Positions 13,001-25,131 of a DNA stretch of 64,000 bases are shown here, piece by piece. Origin of the DNA: Ficedula albicollis (taxonomy: Eukaryota; Chordata; Aves; Passeriformes; Muscicapidae); contig NC_021673.1 in the NCBI RefSeq assembly GCF_000247815.1, positions 109,201,432 to 109,265,431 of the forward strand, written 5' to 3'. The notes beneath the pieces are model-generated. The model was given only the letters and a program-made list of their open reading frames with translations. It was not told where the DNA came from and ran no database searches. How positions within the stretch are numbered: the first letter of the stretch is position 1; every line of letters starts with the position of its first letter. Position numbers and translations under genes: made by a program.

Positions 13001-16000
13001 AATTAGCCAATTTGCTGGTGTATGTAATTGTAAAGAATGCAAAGCATCCCATTCAAGTGATTAACCTCTTAGTTAATAAAAGCAACAATTGCATGTGTAT
13101 AAATAATATAATAAAAGGAACATTCATATCAAAGTAATATAGCTCATAGTATCCTGTTTCTCTCCTTAATTAGTAAATAATTCATCAAATTCTGCAATGA
13201 ATTGTGCTCCCACCCACATTTCTTCATCCAATTATCGTGAAATAGGAAAGCAGGAGCCTTCCTTCTTTGAAAAGGATGTGATAATGAAATTGTTCAATAA
13301 CTCTTCTCAGCTCTCTGCTAGTCTAAATTAGTACTTTCTTGGGCATACTGTTTCTTTTGTTCATTTCTTCTCTTATTCTTTACTTTTTTTTCTTTTTAAT
13401 TGAAGATATTTTCTATGTTAAATGTCATTTTACACTGACACACTTTAAAAGAAGTGTATTCACCATGCTTTGTTTTCAGCAGACACAAATGAAATTAATT
13501 CTGCAGTACAGAAGAATGGCAGTGTTTGCTTGCCAAAGTGATCCTTTCACGCTTCAGATTGTATCACACAAACACAATTAAAAGAATGTTAAAGAATACA
13601 AGATAAAAAAGAAGATATATAATCAAGCATGCTTTAAGATCTCAAATTCAGAATTCAGCCTGTCCTTGAATGAATGTCGTGTTTAAATAAAATTCTTTGT
13701 TACCTGATCAAATTCAATTTCTTTCATTGGATCTTTGCAGGACTCAATGTCTGAAGGAGTGAACAACTATTCAGTGTTGTCTTTCAGATGTTTGGTGTGT
13801 GGTCGTGTGTTTTATGTATTTCACAACATTTAAATCTTGTTCAGAAGACAGAATTCCTCACCTCTTTGTGGACATGTTTAAGGTACAGCTCACTGTAGAA
13901 CTGGATGTAGAACTTCCTCAAACAGCAAGGAAGAATAATTTTACAACACTGATATAAAATAAAGAAAGGCTCTTGTCTTTATATATGGTGAACTAAGCCC
14001 ACAGAAATAAAGATCCAAAGAATTTCAAGTCCTGAATTTGAGGCATGAAGAATCTGAGCTTTCAGAACAGCCCATGTCCATCTGTGCATATGAATACACA
14101 TGACTCTTTTAAATGAGGTGCGTGCATAGGAGAGTAAGTATTATGCATCTATCATACAAAGCACAGCACTTATTTAAAGGACTGCCATTATTAGGGTCCT
14201 CAACAGCTCAGAGTGCTCTGATATTTCCAATGAGACAGCAAAACAAAGGACCCATGAGAACAGTTATCACTGAGCCAGGCTGCTGTTGCCTTGCTGGGAG
14301 AACACTGTGATCATGAAAGAGCTCCCACGAGCTTGTGTTGAGTCTCTACCCAGCTCCAACCTACCCATGCCAGGAATCTGAAAATTTTGAGGAAATGCTG
14401 ATTGATCTTTGTCTGGACCATGCCTAATGGGAACCAGAGCTTGGGACACGAAGCTCATAAAATCTAACACTTCAGAATCTTGATGCTTCATGTTTTGAAG
14501 GGTTTGCATGGTAAGTCGCCTCCTTTTGGAAAGGTCATGCTGTGCCAAATATCAGATCCCTGTTTTGAAGCATAAGGCCAGTATGACTACCAGAATTTTA
14601 AATTTGGAAAGAAAAATACCCTTGCTGGTTTTCTAAAGTAGGTTTGAAAATAGCTGAAAAAAATTGGCAAAAAAGATTTTTAAAACCAGTCAGCTTGGGT
14701 AGACACCTGGTATCGAGAACTTCAGCAAAAATGTCTGGGTAGGGGAAGTTAATAAGCAGGCACTTATGTTTTAATAGAACTATATAACATGTGAGGCCAC
14801 CAGCTTTGCTTATTATAAGGTCATTATGAAAAGTATATTTAGGGAGCTATATTAGTATTTGCTTTATTTTTCCATGTGGGAAGGTAAATTTCACTATAGA
14901 AATAAAATTATGAAAAAGTGTAAGCTAGTCTTGTGTTGTTGTTGCTTTTTTACCTTTATGTGTAGGCATGCTAGTATTTCATGCATTTTAAGTAATATTT
15001 GGAGCATTATGAAATATATTTTTTTTTCAGAAAAAAAAAAGCAGAAATCTGCTTTAATTTACCTAGTAGGGATACATTTACTAGTGAATATTGATACTCA
15101 AACCTCTTCTTGAAGATTCTGAGACAACCATGTTGCATGATTTAAACACAAAAGCCCCTGCAAGGATTAGAAGAGACAGATTGTCCTCTTCACTCTCTCT
15201 GTGGTGTCAGCTTTATTTTTTCTTGTTTTAAAAAGAAATCTCTTAGTGTTATGATAGGAAAGAAAATCTGAAAAATATGACCCCCAAGTGTCAGTGGTAT
15301 CCACCTGAACAAATAGCCATACACCCTGAACTTCCACACTCAGGCTGCTGAGTTCAAAGGCTGCTAAATCAGATGCCACTTGTGTGGTTTTTTTTAAATG
15401 AAGTTTTTATTGCTCCTTAAAGCAAAGATCTCCTCTTACAAAGATCTGTGCTATCTACTATGGTTGACTATTCTCAATAGTGGATAAAATTTAATTGTAG
15501 CACAGAGGTGCTGAAGTGAGGAATTAAAAAGAGTCAGATGTCCATGCCTGATGATGTGAGTCCAGAAGCACGCACTCCAAGAAGAGCACACAAGTGCACT
15601 TTGAGAAAATCAAATGTGTGGTTGATACTGAGGTGTCATTGTGAGGAAAACCAGACAGTTTTCCTCTAGCTACGGAGGTGTGGAGCTCTGTTTTAAGGGC
15701 ATCAGCTTCTAATCTATTCTTTTTGTAAAGGCTGTGAAGAACTTTTCCAGTACAGAAGACTGTCTCCGGTTCTTCAGCAATTCTGGAGACACAAGATGTG
15801 GTAGGTAGATGGTAGAGGATTTTATCCTGTTTTGGTTTTTTTTCCTGTTGGCCTCAGGCAAAGATCATTTTCATCACAAAGCAGTGCTCAGTCTCCCAGG
15901 AAAAAGGCAATGCCAGTTTTCACTGTGCTGTGTATTTCTTGTAAGCAGAATCAGGCTTGGAGTGAAGGTGTAGTCCTCTGAACCATCAACTCTGAAAAAA

Positions 16001-19000
16001 TCAGTTACCCTGGCTTCCCCAAATGAAGTGAAATGGCTCCATTAAAATGAAAGCACACATAAAATGAAAGCTTTCACAATGCCAAATGACGTTGTCTTAC
16101 AGAAGACAGAATATTAAAGACATTTTTTAATAAGCCTATGACTCCTCCCCCCAAATAGTTGGATCTAAAGCTCGATAAATTAAATATTACTCACCAGACA
16201 ACCAGAAAAGCTTTAGTCAAAGGAATTTAAAGATGTGTTAATTAGTCAAAAGAGAGAGTCCATACAGTCTTGTAAATATTACAGGAGAAATCTATTAACT
16301 CAAGTGAGCACATATTAATTGAAAACATTGTATAAGAGCTACAGAGTTCACAGAAAGTGCCTTTCATTTGCTATTAAAGCCTGTGTGTATGCAAATTCAG
16401 TAGCTAGCAGATTAGCTAAGATGCCTGCTGTGGATGATGACTGGGAAATGTCCTGCCAGGTTGGCTGCACAGCTCCAGCAAAGCTGTTACCTGCTGCCTG
16501 GCTATGAAGGGTAAGGTAACAGGCAAGGGGGTGCTGGGATCCATGGGCAGCCTAGAGAGGCTCCACTAAACACTCAGGGAAAGTCTTCTGAGACAGATTT
16601 CCTCCCCTCTGTCTTCCTCAAGATGCTGGGGCCTCGTACCAGAGCCTGGCTCCTTTCTAGAGTGCGGTTCACATGCGCCCAAGTTTCTTTCCTGCAGGAG
16701 CTGGAGTGTGAGGGACCTCATGGGCTCATCTGGGGCAAGCACCTGGCTATGGGAGCTCACAAGCCCTCCTGGGTGCCCCTCAGATCAGACTTAGGTGGCT
16801 ACCAGGGAGAGTGGCCTCTTCACCATGCTTGTTTCACCAAAGGCATCTCAGGGAGCTGAAGGTGTCCCCCAGGCATCTTCTTTTCCCTATTCACAAAGCC
16901 TTGAACGAGAGTCAGAACAGCCGTTCCCAGTTAAGGGTGAGGAATAAACAAATAGTCAATCACAATCATTAATTCCAATCCTTTCTCTGGCCCACCCTGT
17001 GTCCCTGTACCACTCTTATCTCTCACTGCCTCTGCTTCCTTGCCCCTAAGCAGCAGGTACCATCCTTTGCTGTCTTTCAAGTGACTCCCAGGGGCTGGCA
17101 GACAGCAGGCAGCTCCACAAGAGACAAGCCCTAGCAGCACACAGGGAGATGTCTGGATGCCTTTCTGCAGCAAAATTCACTGAGTTTATTTCTCAACAGT
17201 CCCTTGTAGCCCTGCAGTAACCTGTGAGAGTGTCTGAGCTTGAAGGGCTGGACTGACCCAAACTGCAATGACCGAGTCACCAGGGTGGTGCCTGTGAGGT
17301 CTCCATGGAGCCAGGGCAGGGAGAAAAGCCTTTCAGTGGACCTGAAATGGCTCCTGAAGGAGCCACCCTCTGACTCTTATTTCTTGCCTGTACAGAGCCC
17401 AAGTTACCAGCACTCCTAAATTTGTGACCTGATGTCAACTAGGCTTAGTAACAATTCCTTCTTCTCCCCATCCAGTTGAGCCCTCCAGTGGCAGCCATGA
17501 AGCTCAGGAGTGACCAAACAGTAGTTTTCCTATCTTTTTATCCTAATTCATAGGGCTTTTTTAAACCTCACACTCTTCCTGCAAAGGGAGCAGCTCCTGC
17601 TCCTATTCTGCCCACCAGAATGTGCCTGTGCAGCACAGGGTTTGTTGGTGGCTGGAAGCACATGGCTCTGGCTGCACCAATGGCCACGCTGTGATCCTCA
17701 CATCTGTGTGCACACGTGTTCCTGGAAGCACTTTGGATGCTCCTTACTTATCAGACTAATCCAAGTGGGTGAAGAGGGAGGGCAATATCACAGCTTTTCC
17801 ACTCCAGTGACTTCAGTATTAAATTGTGTTTCCTCTACTTTCCCCAGCACTGAGATATGCATACCAAGTCTCCAGACAAATCAAATGGCTGAACAGGCAG
17901 TTAAAATCCTGGCTTTACTGCTGGGGCAGCATCAAATTTCCCCATCTTTACTGGGCCGATCAGTGAGTATAAATGCTGTGGTCCTCCCAGATCCTGGCCT
18001 GGGTAGGAGCCAGCATCATCTGTGGTGTAAATTATAGCAATCCCAAACCAGACTGCAGCTGCTCAAATGCCACATTCATGTGAAGTCACCACCAGCCAAA
18101 GATCAGGTCATTTACCCATGTGTGATCTTAACCCTGAAGCCTCAGAAAAAGTCTGCCTAGATTGTTGTACAGGGCTCATTCCACCCACGGATATAGACAG
18201 TAAGGGGTGGAAGGTACTCCTTTTTGATGATAATATATGACAAGCAAGATCTTCCATAGCCCAAGAGGAAAGCCATAGTGTTTCTAATTCAGAACCTGAG
18301 ATACACTCTTGAGCTTGAGGTATCTTTTGTGGTGTGCACAACTTCCTCCTCCAAAGATTCTCTTTGGGACTCTGTACCCATCAGCCTTCTTCAAACATCA
18401 GCCCTTTACTCTCCATCAGATCTGCTGCAGGTATGCATATATATCTGCGTACTTGTTGCATTTCTTTCAAATTTCCCAAATTTGGAACAGGGACTACTCG
18501 AGCAGATGAATCCAGGGAATGTTGAGAGCACATCTTAGTTATCCTGGAACTGATTCAAACTTCTGAAGAAGCACTACACTGGGTTACCTCAGATCCAGAC
18601 CTGGTTTCACAATCACCAACCTTCTTACTGTATTCATCCACCAGAAAATAGAAAGTGTTGCAGTTCGGTACAGTCATAAACACATCATTGCCAATGGAAA
18701 ATTCTGCTGCCAGTTTCTTTCATACCCAGCCAAATACACAGAAATGGAAAGGTCAGCTATGCAGGCACTGGTTTTACATATGTGCATTAATTACAACACA
18801 GTTGCTTTTTGATATTCATTTCATCTGCTCAATATGTATCAAATTGAATGAGAAGAAAGAGGAACCTCAGAAAGGCAGAAAAGGGAAGCCAGGACAATCT
18901 GTGAATGGGACTGGTCCTCCCTTTCTGGATCACACACTGGAAAAGATTCAAAACTAGCCAATTGCAGGGAATGGGAAAAGCAAAGAGAAATGTATCTCAT

Positions 19001-19269
19001 GTCAGCTACAGCTTTTTCTATAAGGCTTTCAGAGGTCCAGTGGGCTTGGCTTCTTGGTGAACCCCTTCCATGGGGATTTTCCAAGCAAGATCTGAGTGCC
19101 TGTGTGTTCAGGCACTCTGGTATGTTAGCTTCTCCTTAAGTATACAGACATGGTCCTGATTTTAATTAGTAAAAAAAAAAAATAATTAATTGAACACCAT
19201 GACACATATGCACATTTTGGGGATACCTGCCCTCAGGCAGCACTGGAAACTGTGAGAAAGAGAATACTA
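10038..19269. other. long non-coding stretch, no gene supported
   Basis: I found no supportable gene in these nine kilobases. Open frames of 168 codons (11317-11823, plus) and 195 codons (12316-12903, minus) exist. Neither shows a recognisable domain and both lie in locally GC-richer DNA where stops are rarer. GC-richer patches occur at 10.4-10.9, 12.4-12.9 and 16.4-17.4 kb and none meets CpG-island expectations by eye. A possible small minus-strand exon at 18629-18716 is described in the findings. Confidence 0.45.
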
Positions 19270-19440
19270 AACAATGTCATCAGAAAATTCAGAACATCAA
19301 TTTGCCTTCAGAACAATGTAATCAGAAAATTCAGAACATCAATTTGCCTTCATGTGGGGATTGAACAGTTTTGGTTATGATAGTGTCTGAAAAACATGTG
19401 TGGATTGAACAGTTTTGGTTATGATAGTGTCTGAAAAACA
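19270..19440. repeat. two back-to-back small tandem duplications (42 and 44 bp)
   Basis: Unit 1 (42 bp) occupies 19270-19311 and 19312-19353. Unit 2 (44 bp) occupies about 19353-19396 and 19397-19440. Each pair is nearly identical, and the second duplication begins where the first ends. Confidence 0.92.
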
Positions 19441-19993
19441 GACAGCATAATGTAAAATGTGGTTAAGAGACTGAGTACAACTTTCATGATTCTAGCCTGC
19501 ACTCTATTCCTCTCACAGATATATAGTAACTGTATTTACCTGGCAGTGCAGTGCCCAGATACCTTAGGCAAAAGGATTTCCACTGCCAAAGATGCACCAC
19601 AGAAGTTGTCAAGACCTGGTTATTCTCTTCCCAGAGCAAGAAAGATGAATGCTGTGAAAGAATCACAGAACAGGACACGACTTCCCCAGGGAACACACGG
19701 TAATGAGCACGAGCACTGCAATTAGACTCGCTGAGACCGAATTACCAAAGCCTCCCACCTGGGCCAACCTCCTTCTTCAGCTTCACACAGTGCCTCATGG
19801 TGTTGAGTTGTGGGAGTCCCCATTGCATCCACCTAGTTAAACCCTTTTAGTCACAGCAGCTTTGTTCAAGTGAGGAGAGATTTCTGCTGTGCTATGGCTC
19901 CCTAAATATCCAAGATTGTACAAAAAATCACGGCACTGCAAAAGAGAAAAAAGTTACAGTTCATAATTGCACTTAAAAACTTACATCCTCTGA
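19441..19993. other. non-coding stretch, nothing recognised
   Basis: No gene or transposon is recognised. An 88-codon plus-strand frame (19459-19725) shows no motif that I can name. Confidence 0.45.
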
Positions 19994-20091
19994 TGAGTGC
20001 AAAGTGAAGTCTCCATGGTTTATAAAATATATTTCATTATATTGAGTGCAAAGTGAAGGCTCCATGGTTTATAAAATATATTTCATTATAT
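19994..20091. repeat. tandem duplication, 49-bp unit, two copies
   Basis: Adjacent copies at 19994-20042 and 20043-20091 differ at one visible position (gaagTctcc against gaagGctcc). They are followed by a short TA-rich stretch. Confidence 0.93.
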
Positions 20092-21872
20092 ATATACAAA
20101 AAATAAGTTACACAGAATAAGCTGTGTAGACAGCCCTGTACTAGAAGGACTTCCCCATTCTGATCTTTTAGGATTACCCAACAGAAAGGCTTTGCTGACT
20201 GCTTAGGTAGTCATTTCAAAGGAAGGCTTGGTCATTTGGTATATACTGGATACTGGTATTGACTTGTAGGAACATGAAAAAAGTGGCAATGAGCTACAAA
20301 ACCTCTTTGGCAAGTAGTTCAATACACCTTCTTCTTGAAGCTGTTCTTGTCTCTTTCAAACTATCCTGCAAGAATCCCAGATAAAAAGTCCAGAGCAAAT
20401 ACAAATTGGGCTGTGTTGGTCTGGTTGAGATCAAATTAGTATGGGTTTTCTTTAATCCTTTGATCTGTGTTGCCATGCAGGGGGGCAGGCATTTACCATA
20501 TGAAAGGTGGACTATCATATTCAAGTTTTCCTTTCCTCTTTACTGGTGTAGTAGTTTCAATTCACTGCAGAGCCTCACAACAGCTTCACTGATACAGCCT
20601 AACAGGAGGTGCTTAGTCAGTGAGCTACATTTTAGAGTTTCCCTGTGGTGGGACTCCTGCAGCCCCCTAAATAATATTAACTGTATGCACACAAGCAATA
20701 ACATGATGCCTCTACCCTGCTCTCTGTAGGTTGCAATTGTCTATATGCTCTACACTTTGCTAGCATTCTTTTAGTTAGCATACTTTATATGCTTTTACAT
20801 CAGGGTGGGCTGAATCCTGATTAGATACTTCCTTGTGCATTATCACAAGCAGGTGTGGGGTAGTTAAGGGTTTCTTGGGGTAACAGATTGCTAATTTGAT
20901 GCAAAATTAAGTAACCATAGACTAAACTACTGTTTAGCTGCAAAAGCATGACTAAATAACAAGGAAGGATTTGGACCTTGCATGCCTCCCTTACCTGCTG
21001 CTAACAGTGCTGTGTCAGGAGCAGGTAGCTCTGTGATGCCAGTACATCTTTATATGCTGTTCACATTCCATTGCAACATGTCACATTTGATACGGCATAA
21101 TGCAATGTGACTAATTTAATCAGATGTGAAGTGCACTACAGCAACGCATCGAGTCTGAAAATTTGGAAAAAAAAAAAGTTGGAGGAAAAAATAAAGCTTT
21201 CTGCAATCCATGGTTGGATTATTTTTCTCAGCTGGAGGGCTTCATTTTCTGAGCTTGGCCTTTTCTATTCTGACCTTCCAGCCAAGGGCATGTGTCAGGA
21301 GGCCTGTATTTCCCACAGGCAGTGACACAGTCTATTAGGTCATATGAGCTGGATCATCAAGCCTTTGTCCACCTCAACTTCTGGGCCACCATTCCTTACC
21401 CACCCCCACATCCCCCAGCACTAACTCATGATACGATGCCCTTGCCTTTGACAGGTCGGGAGGGGGAAAAGCATTTTATTGCTGAACACGTACACAGCAG
21501 AGCCCAGAAATGAAGTGAACTTTCTGTGGTCTGGTGCTAGTCCCTTAGTAAGGCTGCATTTAATTAGCTACTTCTGAAATATGGCAAGGAGAAAACACAA
21601 GATTTACCAGTCTGGTTGCATTTCTAACCCAGGGCTCAGCATTGTTTTGTTTTGAGGTGATGATTATAATCGTAAATATCAAAACAGCCCATGTCCACAG
21701 GAAGCTCATCAAGCTTTCAGTACTGTTGGAAAGCATATCCACCCTCATCCATTGTGGACTAGTTCCTAGCCTGGGGGTCTGTGGATGGACAGACTGCCGT
21801 GCACAGACATTAGCAACTCTGCCCTTTCAGACACTGACTGACAAGTGACTCGGAGATGACTCTGGTTCAGTC
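20092..21872. other. non-coding stretch, nothing recognised
   Basis: No supportable exon. If the gene at 22.6-25.1 kb has 5' exons close by, they should lie here or further left, but I could not identify one with matching phase and splice sites. Confidence 0.45.
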
Positions 21873-22027
21873 CTTTATTTCAGATCTGCCTCTTCTCTTT
21901 GTACATTACCAAAGACATGGAAGACAGTGCAAATAGTAATTTGCTTCTTCTTTATTTCAGATCTGCCTCTTCTTTTTGTACATTACCAAAGATATGGAAG
22001 ACAGTGCAAATAGTAATTTGCTTCTTC
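21873..22027. repeat. tandem duplication, 77-bp unit, two copies
   Basis: Copies at 21873-21949 and 21950-22027 are adjacent and differ at two visible positions (tctCtttg against tctTtttg, and agaCatgg against agaTatgg). Confidence 0.93.
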
Positions 22028-22606
22028 TTCACTACAAGCCTGAGGGTTTTTTTGGTGAAGTGCTGTGGTCCTCAAAGAGTTGTGAGAAGGTCTCAGAAGA
22101 ATTCATAAAGTGCTAGAAGTCTAAGAAACACTTAAGCTAGTGAAAATCTGTGAGCTAGTTGAACCTAAGTGGGGCTGTAGAAAGGTCAGGTAGTTCAGAA
22201 GGAAGACCGTATTTTCATAAGATCTTGGAGACAGTGCCACTTGGAAGAGAGGAAGAAGTACCTACTCCAGTTACTGTGGCAGACACTTCCACAGAATAAA
22301 ACTGAAAGAAAATCTTAGAAAACAGTATGATAAAATATGCTTATATGTTACAAAGAAGTAAAAACTATTTATTCTACCCTTGGCCCTGTGCTGAACATAC
22401 CTCAGCCAAAGGAGAGATACCCTTCCTTTTTGCCTCTTTGAGGATGAAGGAAACTTTGTGATGATGTGCTCCTTTAAGACCCAAACACCATAGACAGGTT
22501 TGGTGGTCTCTCCTCTCATTTCCTTAGGCATGGAAAGGCTTTGCTGATTACAAATGAGAAGATGCTGTGTTAGCTCCTCCTCCAGTGGTTTGTTTGCTTC
22601 TTATAG
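22028..22606. other. non-coding stretch upstream of the spliced gene candidate
   Basis: It contains no recognised exon. It ends in a splice-acceptor-like tract, 'tttgcttcttatag', immediately before the first candidate exon. Confidence 0.5.
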
Positions 22607-25131
22607 CCCCAGTCCTCTCCACCTCCCCTACCAGTGGAGTTACCACTGTGCTGCTACCTAGGAATAAGGAGAGGTGGTACTGTCACAAAGAAGTAGTGCT
22701 AAATTGCAAGGTAAGGTCTCATCATGCCAGAAAAGGTTTGTTGGTGTTGATTTAGCCCCAAGGCTTTCCTTTTGCTTTGTAATGTATGAGGTAAACATGA
22801 GCTTTTATAGCTTTTGGACTCTGTTTCCCATTTTCTTGTGAAACCAGTAACTTCATGACAGGTACCCTGTTTGTTGACCCTTACTCTTAGCTTTAGGTGG
22901 ACCCTATTCAAATGGCTCAGCAAACCAGCCTAAGAGCCCTGGGTTCTGCTGGGGAAGAGGATGTTGCAGCAGGCAGCCAAAGCCAGCAGCTTGCCAGACC
23001 CCGGCCAGTTAGATCCCGGAGAAGAAGGCGTAGACAGACAGCTCCTGCATCCCGAGGAGAAGATGTGCCTAGGACCTTCCAAGGTGATCTGTGAGAAAGG
23101 AGTAGTTGTATTGGGTAGGAGGGGGATGAGTGCTGCTTAATTTCAGCTGCTATTCCTCATTTGTCTTGTCTATATGCACATAGGGAACTCCCTTGAAATA
23201 AGGGTTCAAAAGTAAGAGAGCTATAGCTGACACCCTTATGGCTGTCCTGTTAGCATTTTCAGAGTTGCTGTTTTCTGACCTGTTTTAGGTGTGGTCTTGT
23301 GGCCTTGCTCTGGCTCTCTTCTCCAAGACCTAAAACCTCCTGTTTACTTATGAAGAAAACATAAATATCATCTTAGAATACTTACTTTAGAATTCCTTCT
23401 TTAACGTGCAATATGTCTGGCTTTGAAACTTAACTCAAGGGGTCTTTATACAGTGCTTTGGAGTTCAGGCTGGCTCCCTATGGTTTGAGTGGAGTTACTT
23501 GCCATCCTCAGCAAAGCTACCCTCCCACTGTGCAGATCAGCTCTGCAGCTCACCTAGAGCAAATTTCATGTGGGATCTCCTGAGTTTGTACCTACCCAGT
23601 GTGGCTTGGAGTTGAAGAAGGACCAGCACACTAATTTCCTACTGGCTCTTATCTTGAGGAAGCCAAAGGCTTCTCTGCAGCAGAACTGCAAAGCAGGGAT
23701 GCTGCCAGGTGCCTTTGATAGAACAGGTAGGCAGCTAGTTTCCAGATCTTACAGCCAGCTTACATGTGCAGGAAGCCTTCCTCTAAATTGCAGAGTTTTT
23801 TTGTACACCTAGAATTCCTGGCCAGCTCATGGAGAGCTCCATGAGTTCTCTGCTTGCTGTGCTTGCTGTTCAGAGTGGTGGGAGTTCCTGTAGCTTGGAG
23901 CAGGTTTGATTGTGTAACACAAAACCTTTTCAAAGGCCACAGCTGGGCCTTGATAAATATTGTCTGGGAAGATTGTCTAGCAATATTTCAAGGTCAAAAC
24001 TCCCTATCCTTAGTACTTCTGAGATGATAGACCATAAATACATAGAAACCAAGAACTGCTGTGTTGGAGGGGTGGAGGTTGTGGGAGAGGCAGAGGTGAT
24101 AAAAAGAGTTGTGAGTAAATTGAATGAGTTAAGCTCTTGAATGAAAGGCAAAATAAAGTATTGGAGCCCAAGAAAAGTTTGGAGTTAGGTTTTCACCTTC
24201 CTTCAATTATTATTTTTTTCTAGTCTTCCATTAAAGTTAGCATGCTAGATGGATTGCAGGACAGTTGCAATGGTTTGTATGGAGCTGAGAAAACACTGAA
24301 ATCCAAGAGCATTGTGGTCCTTGTCCCTGGCTTTAGTTCCAGCCTTAGTTAACCAGAGCATGAGGTTCCTCTGCCCTTACTGGGGAGACACGAAAAGCTG
24401 TTTTCACAACAGTAGAGGCCAGCAAAATGGAGTGCAGTTAATTTTGAATTCTGACCTTGAAAAAATGATGTTAAGTCTTGTGGTAACTTATTTACTTTCT
24501 CAAAGGCTTATGGTGAGGCTGGGAGGAAATGGTATGAGACACCTTTAAAATATGTAGTGATTAGGTGATGTACGGACAATCAGACACAAGTTTTTTCTTG
24601 GCTTTGGATCTTTTTGTCCTCCTCGATCTAATATTGTTACTTTTTCCTGCAGTCTACAAATTCAGCAGTCGTGCCCCACCTGTGAGTGTGGACTGCAATG
24701 GTGGAAGCTCTCAGACTCCTGCACTGCCTGATGATGGAAGTGTGATGGGAATGATGGCTAGGTCTGCCAGATACTGGGTGAGGCGAGAAGCTCCTCGATG
24801 CTGGGTCAGAGGCTGCACTTGTGCTTGCTCACGAGCTCCTAGAGGGGCTGAACGAGAAGGTGGCCACTCTAGGAGCAGAGTGCTGGCACGTGATCCGGGT
24901 GAAGAAAACCGCTCCAGATCCGTGCCAAGAGGGGAGCTATTTCTGGATGAAGATGATGGCAGCACTGGGGGCACTGGCACAGCCAGCTCTCAGGCTGGTG
25001 ATATGAGTGATGATGAACTTGAACGCATGAGGTTTGCAGAGGAGTATTCACTGGTTCCCTTAAGCAGACGAAAGCAATATTCTGCCCAGACTTTTCATGA
25101 GGCAGTAGAAAGATTTTTAAGAGGGTTCTGA
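22607..25131 (+). CDS. 3' part of an unrecognised spliced gene (three exons)
   Basis: Seen: exon A 22607-22710 (acceptor cttcttatag, donor AAG|gtaagg), exon B 22897-23083 (acceptor ctttag, donor AAG|gtgatc) and exon C 24653-25131 (acceptor ttttcctgcag, stop TGA at 25129-25131). Their lengths (104, 187 and 479) keep one frame across both junctions: A ends in phase 0 and B in phase 1. The joined product is about 256 residues, starting inside a codon, so an upstream exon and the start are missing. Exon A contains NKERWYCHKEVVLNCK. Exon B carries a basic cluster RSRRRRRRQ like a nuclear localisation signal. Exon C has a Cys/Arg-rich part (CWVRGCTCAC), an acidic Gly/Ser/Thr stretch (DEDDGSTGGTG) and an end of SDDELERMRFAEEY through ERFLRGF. 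There is no signal peptide or membrane segment. I do not recognise the family. A nuclear role is only a guess from the basic cluster. Exon C is GC-richer than the flanking DNA, as expected for coding sequence. It could also be a decayed gene, given the protein-like second frame in exon C. Confidence 0.45.
23558..23726 (+). CDS. possible alternative exon within the same gene
   Basis: An open segment lies between an acceptor-like 'ctcacctag' and a strong donor CAG|gtaggc at 23727. It is 169 nt, in phase 0 at its start and phase 1 at its end, exactly the same phases as exon B of the surrounding gene. It reads as protein-like sequence, including CGLELKKDQHTNFLLALIL. By phase it could replace exon B between exons A and C, but it cannot be spliced in together with it. 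The pyrimidine tract before the acceptor is weak, so this may be chance. Confidence 0.22.
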
